Of a DNA stretch of 64,000 nucleotides, positions 50,915-60,500 are shown one piece after another. The number at the start of each line of letters is the position of its first letter. Position 1 is the stretch's first letter. Source of the stretch: Gemmatimonadota bacterium (GTDB lineage Bacteria; Gemmatimonadota; Gemmatimonadetes; Longimicrobiales; Gaopeijiaceae); the NCBI GenBank assembly GCA_040882465.1, contig JBBEBG010000029.1, positions 22,759-86,758 on the forward strand, read 5' to 3'. Both the position numbers and the translations under genes were made by a program. A model generated the notes under the pieces. It was not told the origin of the DNA and searched no databases. It saw nothing but the letters and a program-made list of their open reading frames with translations.

Positions 50915-51111
50915 GCGCGGTCCTGTGGGATTAGGCTCTCAGCGGATCGCTGGGAAGAAACGAAGGATCGCGGCCAGGGCGCCCGGAAGTCCGCTTCCGA
51001 GGCATCCCGCCGGGGACGTGGTAGAATGCGGCCGAGCCCGGGTCCGGGCAAGCCGTCACTTCCGGGCCGCGGAGGTGCACAGGCGTACACCCGTCCCCCG
51101 CGGGTCGGGCG

Positions 51112-52353
51112 TCAGCCGTGGGCGGGTTGGAACTCGGGTCGGAGAATCAGGAGGACTTTCTCCAGTAGGATCTCACGCGCCCGTTCCGCGATCTCATCGA
51201 GCGAATGGGACTCGGCGTACCCTTCGGCGATGCGGCGGCGGATGTCTTCGAAAGAAGGGATCTCGGGAAGATGGAGCTCGCGCAGATGCGTGATGAGCTC
51301 GTCCTTGCTGCGATGGAGGGAAACGCTCGCCTCCTCGCGCGCGTGCTGGAACCGTACACGGAGCTCTTCGAGCCCCGGGCGTTGGAGCCAGGCGGCCTCG
51401 ACGTCGCGAGCGATCTTTTCGACCGGGAATGACTCCGCGACTTCGCGCGCCACCTTCTCGACCACCTTCTTCCCGAGCTTCTGATCCCCGGCGAGGAGCG
51501 CTTCCGGAGGAGCCCTCAGGTCCCAAATGAGCCCGACCCACGAAAGGACCTTCAGCACGTAGTACGAGAAGTCCACCTCCCACCAGCGGAATCCCTGGCG
51601 GGCCGAGCTCTGGTAGTGGTGATGGTTGTTGTGCCAACCCTCTCCCAACGTGATGATCGCGAGCCACCAGTTGTTCCGGGAGTCGTCTCCCGTCACGAAA
51701 CGCTGATTCCCGACGACGTGCGCGAGCGAGTTGATCGCGAAAACGGCGTGGTAGAGGATGACGGTGCTCAGGAGAAACCCGACAAAGAGTCCGGGCCAGC
51801 CGTCGATCAGAAAACACGCCACGCCGAGGAAAAAAGCCGGTACGTACGGATGGCGGTCGAGGAGGCGGAGCTCGGGGTACTTCGCGAGATCCTGGACCGT
51901 GGAGTAGTCGGCTTCACCCTTCCGGCGGTGGAAGATCCATCCGACGTGGGAAAACCAGAACCCGCCGTGCCTGGGGGAGTGCACGTCTTCGGGAGTGTCG
52001 GAATGCCTATGGTGGTGGCGGTGGATCGCCGACCACCAGAGGACGCCACGCTGCGCCGAAGTCTGGGCCAAGAGCGCGATGAAGAACTGGAACACCCGGC
52101 TCGTCTTGTAGGACCGATGCGAAAAGTATCGGTGGAAGCCGCCCGTGAGCGCCCACATGCGCACGAGGTAGAGAACGACGCACATCACGATGGCCGTGGT
52201 GGTGACGCCGGTCCAGAAGATGCCGAGAACCGAAAGATGGATGAGGACGAAGGGAATCGCCGACGGATAGACGATGTCGATGTGCGGCTCGCCTTCCGCG
52301 TGACGATCGTGCGCATCCCCGAACCGCTTGGCCTGTATGGTGCCTTCAGACAC
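51112..52353 (-). CDS. Membrane fatty acid desaturase (acyl-CoA/acyl-lipid delta-9 type)
   Basis: The protein has 413 residues, GTG start with AAGGAG seven bases upstream. The three histidine boxes of the diiron desaturases are HRYFSH, HRHHHRH and HNNHHH, with further metal histidines in SPRHGGFWFSHVGW and NSLAHVVGN. Transmembrane helices flank them (FVLIHLSVLGIFWTGV, FFLGVACFLIDGWPGLFVGF). About 120 C-terminal residues after WDLRAPPEALL are charged and helical (LRVRFQHAREEASVSLHRSK, IRRRIAEGYAESHSLDEIAE) and are not part of the core. It introduces a cis double bond to keep membranes fluid. Confidence 0.92.
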   Translation of the reverse strand: MSEGTIQAKRFGDAHDRHAEGEPHIDIVYPSAIPFVLIHLSVLGIFWTGVTTTAIVMCVVLYLVRMWALTGGFHRYFSHRSYKTSRVFQFFIALLAQTSAQRGVLWWSAIHRHHHRHSDTPEDVHSPRHGGFWFSHVGWIFHRRKGEADYSTVQDLAKYPELRLLDRHPYVPAFFLGVACFLIDGWPGLFVGFLLSTVILYHAVFAINSLAHVVGNQRFVTGDDSRNNWWLAIITLGEGWHNNHHHYQSSARQGFRWWEVDFSYYVLKVLSWVGLIWDLRAPPEALLAGDQKLGKKVVEKVAREVAESFPVEKIARDVEAAWLQRPGLEELRVRFQHAREEASVSLHRSKDELITHLRELHLPEIPSFEDIRRRIAEGYAESHSLDEIAERAREILLEKVLLILRPEFQPAHG

Positions 52354-52401
52354 GATGCTCCTTCTCCGTCTCTTGGAATGAGGCCCTATGCCGGGCCGGC
52401 C

Positions 52402-52617
52402 CTACTTGTACCGGTATGTGATGCGTCCCCGGGTGAGATCGTAAGGTGACATCTCGACCTTGACCCGATCCCCTTCTAATACCCGGATGTAGAACTTTCG
52501 CATCTTTCCGGAGAGGTACGCCAGGATCTTATGGCCATTCTCGAGCTCCACCCGAAAATTCGCGTTCGGGAGGACCTCGGTAACGGTCCCTTCCACTTCA
52601 ATGGCATCGTTCGACAA
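52402..52617 (-). CDS. infA: Translation initiation factor IF-1
   Basis: The protein has 71 residues with an S1-like OB fold: [40 protein letters not shown] and [20 protein letters not shown] match the family closely. The start is TTG at 52617, with AGGAG seven bases upstream. There is no in-frame ATG that would preserve the conserved N-terminus. It binds the 30S A site during initiation. No ribosomal protein genes adjoin it, unlike the common rpl/rpm context. The 148-base gap to the divergent gene on the other side must hold its promoter. Confidence 0.96.
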   Translation of the reverse strand: MSNDAIEVEGTVTEVLPNANFRVELENGHKILAYLSGKMRKFYIRVLEGDRVKVEMSPYDLTRGRITYRYK

Positions 52618-52765
52618 ACACGTCTCCTGGCTGACCGGGGCCCACGCGGGGGCGCTTCATTCTCCGCCCGCAGGGTGATAGCATGTTAAATGTAATTGCG
52701 CCTGAGCTTTCCTGAAAAGTGAAGGGGGGTCTCGTGCGAGGCGGAACTCCCTCTCGGAGAAGCAG

Positions 52766-53038
52766 ATGAAACCAATCGTCGTCGTCCTGATTCTCGCCGC
52801 CGCCGCGGCCTTCATGGGGGTCGTGGTCTGGTCCACCCTGCAGGCGGTCGAGGTGGAGTGTGAAGTCTGCCTCGAATTCGAGGGACGGGAGGTCTGCCGC
52901 CAGGGACGCGGGGCGACCCAGGAGGAAGCACTCGCTGCGGCCCAGCAGAGCACCTGCGGGGGGAACACCTCCGGGATGGCGGAGAGCATCGCCTGCCTGT
53001 CGCGGTCCCCGAATCGGTCGAGCTGCCCGGCGCCCTGA
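52766..53038 (+). CDS. Small single-pass membrane protein with conserved cysteines, unknown function
   Basis: The protein has 90 residues, ATG preceded by GGAG at six bases. An N-terminal helix IVVVLILAAAAAFMGVVVWS acts as membrane anchor. The exported part has six Cys: VECEVCLEFEG, REVCRQGRG, QQSTCGGN, IACLSRS and a final SSCPAP. The segment ATQEEALAAAQQSTCGG looks like a helix with a cysteine at its end. No match to a family that I recognise. The Cys pattern suggests disulphides or metal binding outside the cytoplasm. It is divergent from infA. Confidence 0.6.
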   Translation: MKPIVVVLILAAAAAFMGVVVWSTLQAVEVECEVCLEFEGREVCRQGRGATQEEALAAAQQSTCGGNTSGMAESIACLSRSPNRSSCPAP

Positions 53039-53089
53039 CGCCCGAAAGGTGGCTCCGGCTCCCTCCTCTCGCCGGCAAGGAGACGCCCC

Positions 53090-54007
53090 CTATTCCCGGG
53101 AGCTGGAGAGAGGCTCCGAGAGGAGAGGCGCTCCCACACGGATCTCCATTCCCTCCCTGAGATCGGGATGCGGAGCCGGAAGGCAGGCCGGGCCGACACT
53201 TTCGAGGAGGAGAACGACGGTCGAGCCGAAGTGGAAGGCCATCACCTCCTGGCCCCGTACGATGCGGAGGGGCGGGTCGTAACGCCGCGCCTCGAGGTCT
53301 CCCGATTTCCGCCGGTTCGTGACTCCCCGCCCTTGCGGTCCATTCCACCCCGGATCGAAGGCCGCCGAGATCCTCCCCACATTAAAGGCCCCGACGGCGA
53401 CGAGCGCCAGCCGGGCCCTCGGCGCGTCCATCAAGACCACGAGGCGCTCGTTCCTCGGAAAAAGCGCTTCGATGCTCCGCGTCGCCGCGACGTTTACGGG
53501 GAGGAGCCTCCCCGGAACCGCTCTCGCCTCGCGAATCCTTCCTTCGACCGGGGCGTGGATCCGGTGGTAGTGCCGGGGGGCCAGGTAGATGGTGAAAAAG
53601 AGCCCGGACACAAAGAAATCTCCGGCGCCCGTCTCCGCGAGGAGGTCCTTCACCGGATACGTCAGCCCCTTTGCCTGGATCGCGACGCCGCGATCGAGAA
53701 CCCCGAAGGCGCCCAGGATCCCGTCCACAGGCGACGCCGGCATCGCGGGCGCATTCGGCCATTGCCGGGCCCCGGCACGGAGTGCGCGGGAAAAAAAATT
53801 TGAAAGGGTGGGGTATTCGCTGGGGAGGAGCTCCGATTCCGAGATGTTCACCCCGGTGAGCCGCGCGAACGTCCGATTCACCGCCCGTTGCACGGGTGGT
53901 GGGAAGGAGAGCTCGGCGAAGCGCCCCCAGGCCCGTGAGAGGATCCCTTGGGGGAGCCTTGCGAGAAACCCCAGGAAGAGCCGCCAATGGAGGGGGACCC
54001 CCCTCAT
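53090..54007 (-). CDS. psd: Phosphatidylserine decarboxylase
   Basis: The protein has 305 residues from ATG 54007. It has TLSNFFSRAL, the catalytic Asp in ASPVDGILGAFG, His residues in YLAPRHYHRIHAPVEG, NERLVVLM and the self-cleavage site FHFGSTVVLLL, where Ser becomes the pyruvoyl group. It makes phosphatidylethanolamine at the inner membrane. Length and the membrane-proximal N-terminus match the bacterial type I enzyme. The frame is open far upstream (to 54922) inside the next gene, but that extension is not coding. It overlaps the metallo-beta-lactamase gene by four bases (ATGA). Confidence 0.94.
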   Translation of the reverse strand: MRGVPLHWRLFLGFLARLPQGILSRAWGRFAELSFPPPVQRAVNRTFARLTGVNISESELLPSEYPTLSNFFSRALRAGARQWPNAPAMPASPVDGILGAFGVLDRGVAIQAKGLTYPVKDLLAETGAGDFFVSGLFFTIYLAPRHYHRIHAPVEGRIREARAVPGRLLPVNVAATRSIEALFPRNERLVVLMDAPRARLALVAVGAFNVGRISAAFDPGWNGPQGRGVTNRRKSGDLEARRYDPPLRIVRGQEVMAFHFGSTVVLLLESVGPACLPAPHPDLREGMEIRVGAPLLSEPLSSSRE

Positions 54008-55356
54008 GGATAAGAAACCCCTTCCTCCGCGACGGCGACCTTCCACCCGGCTCGCCCCTCGATCGTCGCCCGGAACGTGTCCGCGGGCGAAGGCTCCGCA
54101 TGGACCAAGACCACGCCACCGGAGGGCTCGGGCCCATCGAGAATCCAATCGGCGAGCTCCTCGGCATCCGCGTGGGCGGAGAGCTGGTCGAGGACGTGGA
54201 TCTGACACCGAATCTCTACCGTCTGGCCATGGATCTTGAGCCGCCTCTCGCCACTCCGCAGATGCCGCCCCCGGGTCCCCTCCGCCTGGTAGCCGGGGAG
54301 AATGAGGGCATTCCGGGGGTCGCCCCCGAAGGCCTTGAGGTGGTGGAGAATCCTCCCCCCGGTCAGCATCCCCGCTCCGGCAATGACGATCCAGGGCCCA
54401 CGCCTCTCGTTCAGCTCTTTCGACTCTTCCACGCTCGGAGTGGGGACGAGGCGGTCCATCGCCGCGCGGAATTCCGCGGCTTCCGGTCGGAGCTCGGCGA
54501 CGTGGTCCAGGTGCACTCCGGTCACTTCGATCGCCATCGGGCTGTTCAGGAACACCGGAACCTCCGGCAGTTCGCCGTCGAGCATCAGGCGATGAATCAG
54601 GGTTGCGAGGGTTTGTGCGCGCCCGACCGCGAAGGACGCGATCATCGCGATCCCGCCGCGCCGAAGCGCCGAATTCAGAGCCTCGGCGAGCGCCTCCTCG
54701 GCGATCGTTTCCGGATGTCTTCGATCTCCGTACGTCGCCTCCATGAGGACGAGGTCCGCTTGGGGCCGGGAAACGGGCGGAGGAAAGAGAGAGTCGTGCT
54801 CTCGCCCCAGATCGCCCGAGAAGAGCACCGTGTACCCCGTGGGCGAAACGGCTTCCACGGAAGCGGCCCCGAGAATGTGCCCTGCCCTGTGATACTTGAA
54901 GTGGAGCCCGCCCAACTCCCACGACTGATCGAAGGGACGCGGATTGACGTGGGGGATGACGGCGCGGGCGTCAGCCTCGGTGAAGAGGGGCTTCGCCGGA
55001 GAGTGCTTCGAATAACCCCTTCGATTCGCACGTTCCGCGTCCTCCTCCTGAAGCCTTCCCGCATCCTCGAGAAGTATGGGGAGGAGACCAGTCGTCGGGC
55101 GAGTCACGTACACCGGCCCCTTGAACCCGTCCCGAACGAGGACCGGAACGAATCCCGAGTGGTCGAGGTGGGCATGCGTCAGGACGACGGCATCCACCTC
55201 GGACGGGGGGATCGGAAAGGGCCGCCAGTTCCGGAGCCTGAGGACCTTGAGGCCCTGGAAAAGCCCGCAATCCACGAGGATTCGCGCCCCGCCCGACTCC
55301 AGGAGGTACCGGGAGCCGGTCACCGTCCCGGCTCCCCCGAACGGGGTGACTTTCAT
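54004..55356 (-). CDS. MBL-fold beta-CASP ribonuclease/exonuclease family protein
   Basis: The protein has 450 residues. The zinc site is complete: LTHAHLDHSGF (HxHxDH), HRAGHILGAAS, LFSGDLG. The beta-CASP motifs A-C are present: LMEATYG, SFAVGRAQTL, GMLTGGRILHHL and SAHADAEELADWI. This is the CPSF73/YSH1-like bacterial group (as in Thermus TTHA0252), not RNase J, because it lacks the C-terminal RNase J extension. Likely an RNA-processing nuclease in the cytosol. It is co-translated with psd, with which it has no evident functional link. Confidence 0.9.
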   Translation of the reverse strand: MKVTPFGGAGTVTGSRYLLESGGARILVDCGLFQGLKVLRLRNWRPFPIPPSEVDAVVLTHAHLDHSGFVPVLVRDGFKGPVYVTRPTTGLLPILLEDAGRLQEEDAERANRRGYSKHSPAKPLFTEADARAVIPHVNPRPFDQSWELGGLHFKYHRAGHILGAASVEAVSPTGYTVLFSGDLGREHDSLFPPPVSRPQADLVLMEATYGDRRHPETIAEEALAEALNSALRRGGIAMIASFAVGRAQTLATLIHRLMLDGELPEVPVFLNSPMAIEVTGVHLDHVAELRPEAAEFRAAMDRLVPTPSVEESKELNERRGPWIVIAGAGMLTGGRILHHLKAFGGDPRNALILPGYQAEGTRGRHLRSGERRLKIHGQTVEIRCQIHVLDQLSAHADAEELADWILDGPEPSGGVVLVHAEPSPADTFRATIEGRAGWKVAVAEEGVSYP

Positions 55357-55429
55357 CGAGGGCCGATGTCGTTGGGAACGCCGGGGAGGAATGAGGATGC
55401 GGCGTGCGGAGGGTTCGCGCCGGATCGGT

Positions 55430-56284
55430 TCACCGGCCGAGGAGGATGATCAATCCGAGGATCGTGGCTCCCGCGACCAACCGCTTCCAGGACAGGGGAT
55501 CTCCTTCGAGGAGTCGCGTCTCCCGCGTCCACACCATGATCGTGCCGCACGTCGTGAACGGTGAATACTGGACTGGAGCCGAGGGGCCATGGTAGACCTC
55601 GATGGCCTCAATATCCCCGACGTTCAGGAGCTCGTCCAAGCGGATGGGAATGGTGATCGGGCTTCCGTCGAGCACGATCAGGGGCACGCACTGGTTGCGA
55701 AGGAGGACGAGGGCTGCACTCTGGCCGGCCCTGGCCGGTATGACACGAGCGCCTGGAATCGTATAAAAGAGATCGGAAATCCGAAACGGGCCGCGCGCCT
55801 CGATCTCCTCTCTCGTGAGGAAATATCCGATCTGCGATGCCTCGCGTTCGTAGAAGCCCTGATTTTCGAGACGGGTGCGGCGCCGGACCGCCACCACGAT
55901 GGGATCGAGGGCTACCGCCTCGGGAACCAGTTCGATCCTGAGGTCCACGTCTCCGGACTCGTCGAGAACGACGCGTTCGGCTACCGGCCGAAAGCCCAGC
56001 ATGTCCACGGTGACCTCGTACTCCCCGAGGCGAAGAGTCGGGGTGACGATGGTCCCGTCCCCCCTCGTCGTTCCCTCCCAGATCGCGCCAGGCCCCGCAG
56101 AAACGAGCCGGAGCACGACGCGCGCCGAGTTCACCGGGATGAGCGTCGTACGGTCCGTCACGCGAACGAGGATCGCAATGCCATTCCCCGGCGAATCCGC
56201 CAGGGGCTCGGTCTGAGCCGCAGCCAGGGCGGGAAACGTCAGCCAAAGCCCAACGAGAGCGTGGCGAAGGCCCGGGCGAGGCAT
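55430..56284 (-). CDS. Plug-only TonB-receptor-like protein with an N-terminal carboxypeptidase-regulatory domain
   Basis: The protein has 284 residues from ATG 56284, with GAGGAG seven bases before it. The signal peptide ends at PALAAA. A CarboxypepD-reg/SusC-like beta sandwich follows (VRVTDRTTLIPVNSARVVLR, GEYEVTVDMLGFRPV). A TonB plug domain comes next (GFYEREASQIGYFLTREEIE, IVLDGSPITIPI, VGDIEAIEVYHGPSAPVQY, CGTIMVWTR). It has no barrel and ends in a hydrophobic C-terminal helix (VAGATILGLIILLG). Two Cys (NQC, TTCG) may pair. Function unknown; it may serve as an accessory to outer-membrane receptors. Confidence 0.8.
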   Translation of the reverse strand: MPRPGLRHALVGLWLTFPALAAAQTEPLADSPGNGIAILVRVTDRTTLIPVNSARVVLRLVSAGPGAIWEGTTRGDGTIVTPTLRLGEYEVTVDMLGFRPVAERVVLDESGDVDLRIELVPEAVALDPIVVAVRRRTRLENQGFYEREASQIGYFLTREEIEARGPFRISDLFYTIPGARVIPARAGQSAALVLLRNQCVPLIVLDGSPITIPIRLDELLNVGDIEAIEVYHGPSAPVQYSPFTTCGTIMVWTRETRLLEGDPLSWKRLVAGATILGLIILLGR

Positions 56285-56491
56285 GGATCCGCTCCTCGAG
56301 GGGAGGGGGCGCACTTAACCCTTGGGCTGCAGGGAGTAGCGAGTTCGTCACAATACATCGCACCCCAGCGCGCCGCTACGGGGGAATCTCTCCGGCCCGG
56401 ACGGGGTTCAAGGGAGGCTCGCCCCTGTGGACCCCGCGGGGGACCCAGGAGCCGCTGACCCGCACATTCCCACAACGAGGCAGGACACCGA

Positions 56492-57538
56492 ATGAAGCGC
56501 CGCCCCATTCACCACCGCGCGACCCCCGCCGCCGCCTTGACCGTGCTCGTCGTACTTGCCGGGATCCCCGTGGAGGGGTCCGCGCAGGCCGCGGCACCGC
56601 CCGCCCTGGACGTCCTGGCCGCCACGATTACCGAAGCCACGGTTCGCACGCACATCGCGTACCTGGCCTCGGACGCGCTCCTCGGGCGGGACACGCCGAG
56701 CCGCGGATTGGAGGATGCCGCCGCGTACCTCGCGACCCAACATCAAAGGGCCGGACTCCAGCCGGCCGGCGAGGGCGGAAGCTTCATCCAGCGTTATCCC
56801 TTCGCGGACACGATGGTCCCCAACGTCGTGGCGATGATCCAGGGGAGCGACCCCGCGCTCCGCGACGAGATCGTCGTCTTGAGCGCCCACATGGATCACG
56901 TGGGAATCGGACAGCCGGTGGAGGGGGACTCGATTTACAATGGCGCCGATGACAACGCTTCGGGGACCACCGCGCTCCTCGAGGTCGCCCGGGTCCTCGC
57001 CGCCCTTCCCCCGGACCAGCGCCCTCGCCGGAGCGTTCTCTTCCTGCACATCAGCGGTGAGGAAAAAGGTCTCCTCGGTTCGCGCTGGTGGGTCCGGAAT
57101 CCGACCGTTCCCATCGAGCGCGTCGTCGCGAACATCAACGTGGACATGGTCGGCGGCGACGCCTTTCCGGATACTGTCGCTGTCCTGGGCGCGGAATATT
57201 CGACGCTCGGACCCCTCGCCCACGAAGTGAGCGCGGGTCTCCCGGAGCTGAGCCTCACGACCTCCCGGGATCTCTGGCCCCAGGAGCAGCTCTTTTTCCG
57301 CTCCGACCAGCTCAATTTCATGGCGCAAGAGATCCCGGCCCTCTTTTTCTTCGCCGGCCTGCATGAGTGTTACCATCGGCCCTGCGACGAGGTGGATTTC
57401 GTGAGCGCCGGGAAGGTGGCTCGAGTGGCGACGCTCCTCGCTCACACCGTATACGAGATCGCGAATCGCGACGCTCGCCCCGAATGGGACCCCCAGGGGC
57501 TCGCCGAGGTGCGGCGGCTGATTTCGGGAGGGGGGTGA
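56492..57538 (+). CDS. Secreted M28-family zinc aminopeptidase
   Basis: The protein has 348 residues with a signal peptide ending near EGSAQA. Metal and catalytic residues are in order: SAHMDH (His133, Asp135), GADDNASG (Asp153), ISGEEKG (Glu190/191), NVDMVG (Asp218) and YHRPCDE (His295). This is the co-catalytic two-zinc pattern of M28 peptidases. It should remove N-terminal residues from peptides outside the cytoplasm. It is convergent with addA (25 bases apart) and divergent from the plug protein across a 207-base gap with no other feature seen. Confidence 0.92.
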   Translation: MKRRPIHHRATPAAALTVLVVLAGIPVEGSAQAAAPPALDVLAATITEATVRTHIAYLASDALLGRDTPSRGLEDAAAYLATQHQRAGLQPAGEGGSFIQRYPFADTMVPNVVAMIQGSDPALRDEIVVLSAHMDHVGIGQPVEGDSIYNGADDNASGTTALLEVARVLAALPPDQRPRRSVLFLHISGEEKGLLGSRWWVRNPTVPIERVVANINVDMVGGDAFPDTVAVLGAEYSTLGPLAHEVSAGLPELSLTTSRDLWPQEQLFFRSDQLNFMAQEIPALFFFAGLHECYHRPCDEVDFVSAGKVARVATLLAHTVYEIANRDARPEWDPQGLAEVRRLISGGG

Positions 57539-57563
57539 CTGGATGGCGAGGAGGGGGCGCCTC

Positions 57564-60500
57564 TCAGGAAAGGCTGATCTCCCGCACGACCCCCGGACGT
57601 AGGAAGACGAGGAGCCCCCGGACTTTTTCCTTCGGGAGCCTCTCTCCGGCGGCGAGGGCACGCAAATACGCCTCGATCTGCGGCCGATAATATGCCGCAC
57701 GCGCCTCGAGCGCAGAGGCGTCAGCCGGATCGAGCGCGTCGGTCTTCCAATCCACCGCCACCAGTCGCGGTCCGCCCGCCTCCGGAATCCGCACGAGCCG
57801 GTCCACGACGCCCTGGAGAAGCCGCGGCCCATCCCGTGCGATGAAGGAGACTTCGCGCTCCACGGTGGTCCCCGATGGATACGAGGCTCGCCGGAGGAGC
57901 GCCGCGACCTCGGGGCGCGCGATCCACTTCAGGAAGTGATCGAGGAGAGCGGAGGCATCGCCGAGCCGAGGCGACCGCTCCGCCGCGAGCGCGAGGAGGG
58001 CTGTACGTTCGGGGAGTCCGTCCTCCCTCCATCCGATGGCCTCCAGCCACGCGTGGACCGCCGTCCCCTCCTCCCTGGAGAGTCTCGAGGCAGGTCGGAG
58101 GAGATCTTCCAGTCGGACGATCTCGCCGCCCTCGAGTTCCGAGGGCGCGCGCCGCGGAAGGAGACGCCGTCGCGCCCCGGCGGCGAGTCCGATCGCGGCA
58201 GGGCGGGCTTCTCGCGCCCGCGCGTGCGCCGACACGAAGGGACGGAGCAACTGCCCCTCGAGGCGGGTGTCGGACCACCAGTCGGCGACCCCATCCTCCC
58301 AAAGGATCTCGGCCGGCCCCGTTCCACGTCCCGGCCAAAGCGTTGCGGCGAGGAGGCGCGCAGCGGTCCGCGCGGTCGTGCGCGCGGAGGCCGGCTTCAC
58401 GACGATGTAGAGCGCGTGCCGAGCCCTCGTCAGCGCGACGTAGAGCGTACTGAGCCCGTCCCTCACCTCCCGTTCTCGCGCCTGGGCGATGGCCCCGGCC
58501 ATCTCGGGGAAGAGGGGACGAAGTGCCTTTGGAACGGTCGGAAAGACTCGTTGGACCGGGCCCGCGCCGCCGGCCCGGAATGGGAGAAAGGGCTCCCGCA
58601 CGTCGCCCGCGAGCGCCACGCCGTCCAGCTCCGGAAGGACGACCGCGTCGAACTCGAGCCCCTTCGCCTTATGGATGGTCATGACCCGGATCGCGGCCGT
58701 CGCCGGATCCTCCGCGCGAGCCGCCTCGACGTGCCGAACGAAGTCGGAAGGGCGAAGGGTGGCCCGCCTGTCCCATTCGAAAGCGAGCTCGGCGAGCTGG
58801 CGAAGGCGACTTCGGTCACGCGCTGGAGCGGCATCCGAGAGGGCGCGGGTCCACGCGGAAACGACCGTCCCGTACCCCTCTTCGAGGAGCCGAGTCCGAA
58901 CGGCGTGGGCGATTCGCTCCGCCTCGCGGCCGCTCGGCCAGGCGTCGGGCGCCATCCCCACCAGGGCGCCCACCGGAGTTCGAGCGACGACGTATCGGGA
59001 GATCTTGTCCCCGGGGTGATCGGCCATACGGAGGAGGGCGAGGAGCGCGAGGACTGGCTCGGAATCCGCGACCGGGACGCCTCCTTCCTCGCTGGCCTCG
59101 ACGCCCATCCGCCGAAGCCGGGCGATCGTGTACGCCGCCGCCCGGTTCGTTCGCATGAGAACCCCGATCGTGGCTCCGGGCGCGTCCTCGTGTATCTTCT
59201 GCGTGAGCGCGGCCCCCCGGTCGAGAAGGGCTACCCGCGCCGCCCGACTCCCGCTCGTCCTATCGTCGGCGCCCGCCTCGATTCGGACGTAACCGGGGAG
59301 GTCCTTCTTGGCCGAGTGTGCGTGGAAGGCGCGAGCCCAACGCTCGGCGACCTCCGGGTCCTCGTGGAGGATGGGGCTCTCCGACACTCCGTCGAAGACA
59401 CGGTTCACCGTGTCCAAGACGACCTGCGAGGAGCGCCAGTTCAACGCCACCGAAGAAAGCTCGAGTCCGTAACGTTCCGCGACCAGATCGAGAAGGCGGG
59501 GCTCCCCGCCCCTCCAACTGTAGATGGACTGTTTCGGGTCGCCGACCAGGAAAACCGCACGCCCCTCTTCCGGCGCGGCGAGGATCTCGCCCACCAAGGG
59601 CTCGAGTGCGGCCCACTGCGCGTTTGAGGTGTCTTGGAACTCGTCGAGGAGAACGTGCCGGATGCGCGCGTCGAGCCGGTAGAAAAGCTCCTCTCGCCGG
59701 CCGAGCCCTCCCCCCTCCATCAAAGAGTAGGTGAGATCCTCGAAGTCGTAGATCGCCTCTTCCTTGAGGATGCGCCGAAGGCGCCGATCGTATTCGGGGA
59801 GGAAGCGGCCGAGCGCGGCCACCCTCCTGTGGAAGTGCACTCCCAGCCGGGCGCGGGCGATGCGGAGGAGTGGCTTGCCGAGCGCGAGGATGTCTCCTGG
59901 AATCGCCTTTCCATTGAATTCCCCGGTCCCCCCGAGGATCGCCCCTCCGAGCCCGCCGGTCAGAAATCCTCCGAGATCGCGGGCCCTGAGGAGAGCGACA
60001 CCTTTTTCGCGCGCGGTCACCCACCGCTTGTCCTCCGCCCCCGCCTTGGTGCCCGGAAGCACAGCCCCCTCGAGAGCGTCCCCGAGGTCGTCCAGCTCGT
60101 TGTCCGAGGCTGTCCCGAAGCTCCCTGCACCCCCCGCGAAGCCCCAGGGATCGTCGACCGTGGGATCGAGCTCCTTGTAAAGGCGGTAGAGTGCGGCGAC
60201 TCCGTCACTCAATAGGCGATGCACGTCGCGGTCCGCGCCTCCCCGCGAGACGAGTCGCACGAGCTCGATCAGTACCTCTGGATCGAGCTCGAGGAGGGCC
60301 GCTTCGATCGCCCGCGTCCGGAGCCGCTCGCGGTCGGGCTCGGCCGCGACCTCCCAGCGTTGGGGAAGCCCGAGCTCCTGCGCGAAGGAGTGGGCCACCC
60401 GGTGGAAAAAAGCGTCGAGGGTATGGACCTGGAGCCGGTGCATTTCTCGAACCGTCCGCGCGAGGAGCTCTCCCCAGGCCCGCGGGCCCGCCTCCTCACC

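Noticed and set aside
53090..54922. A 610-residue psd with a long N-terminal extension
   Set aside because: The upstream part is merely open out of frame within the beta-CASP gene; the PSD fold begins at ATG 54007, which overlaps that gene by ATGA.
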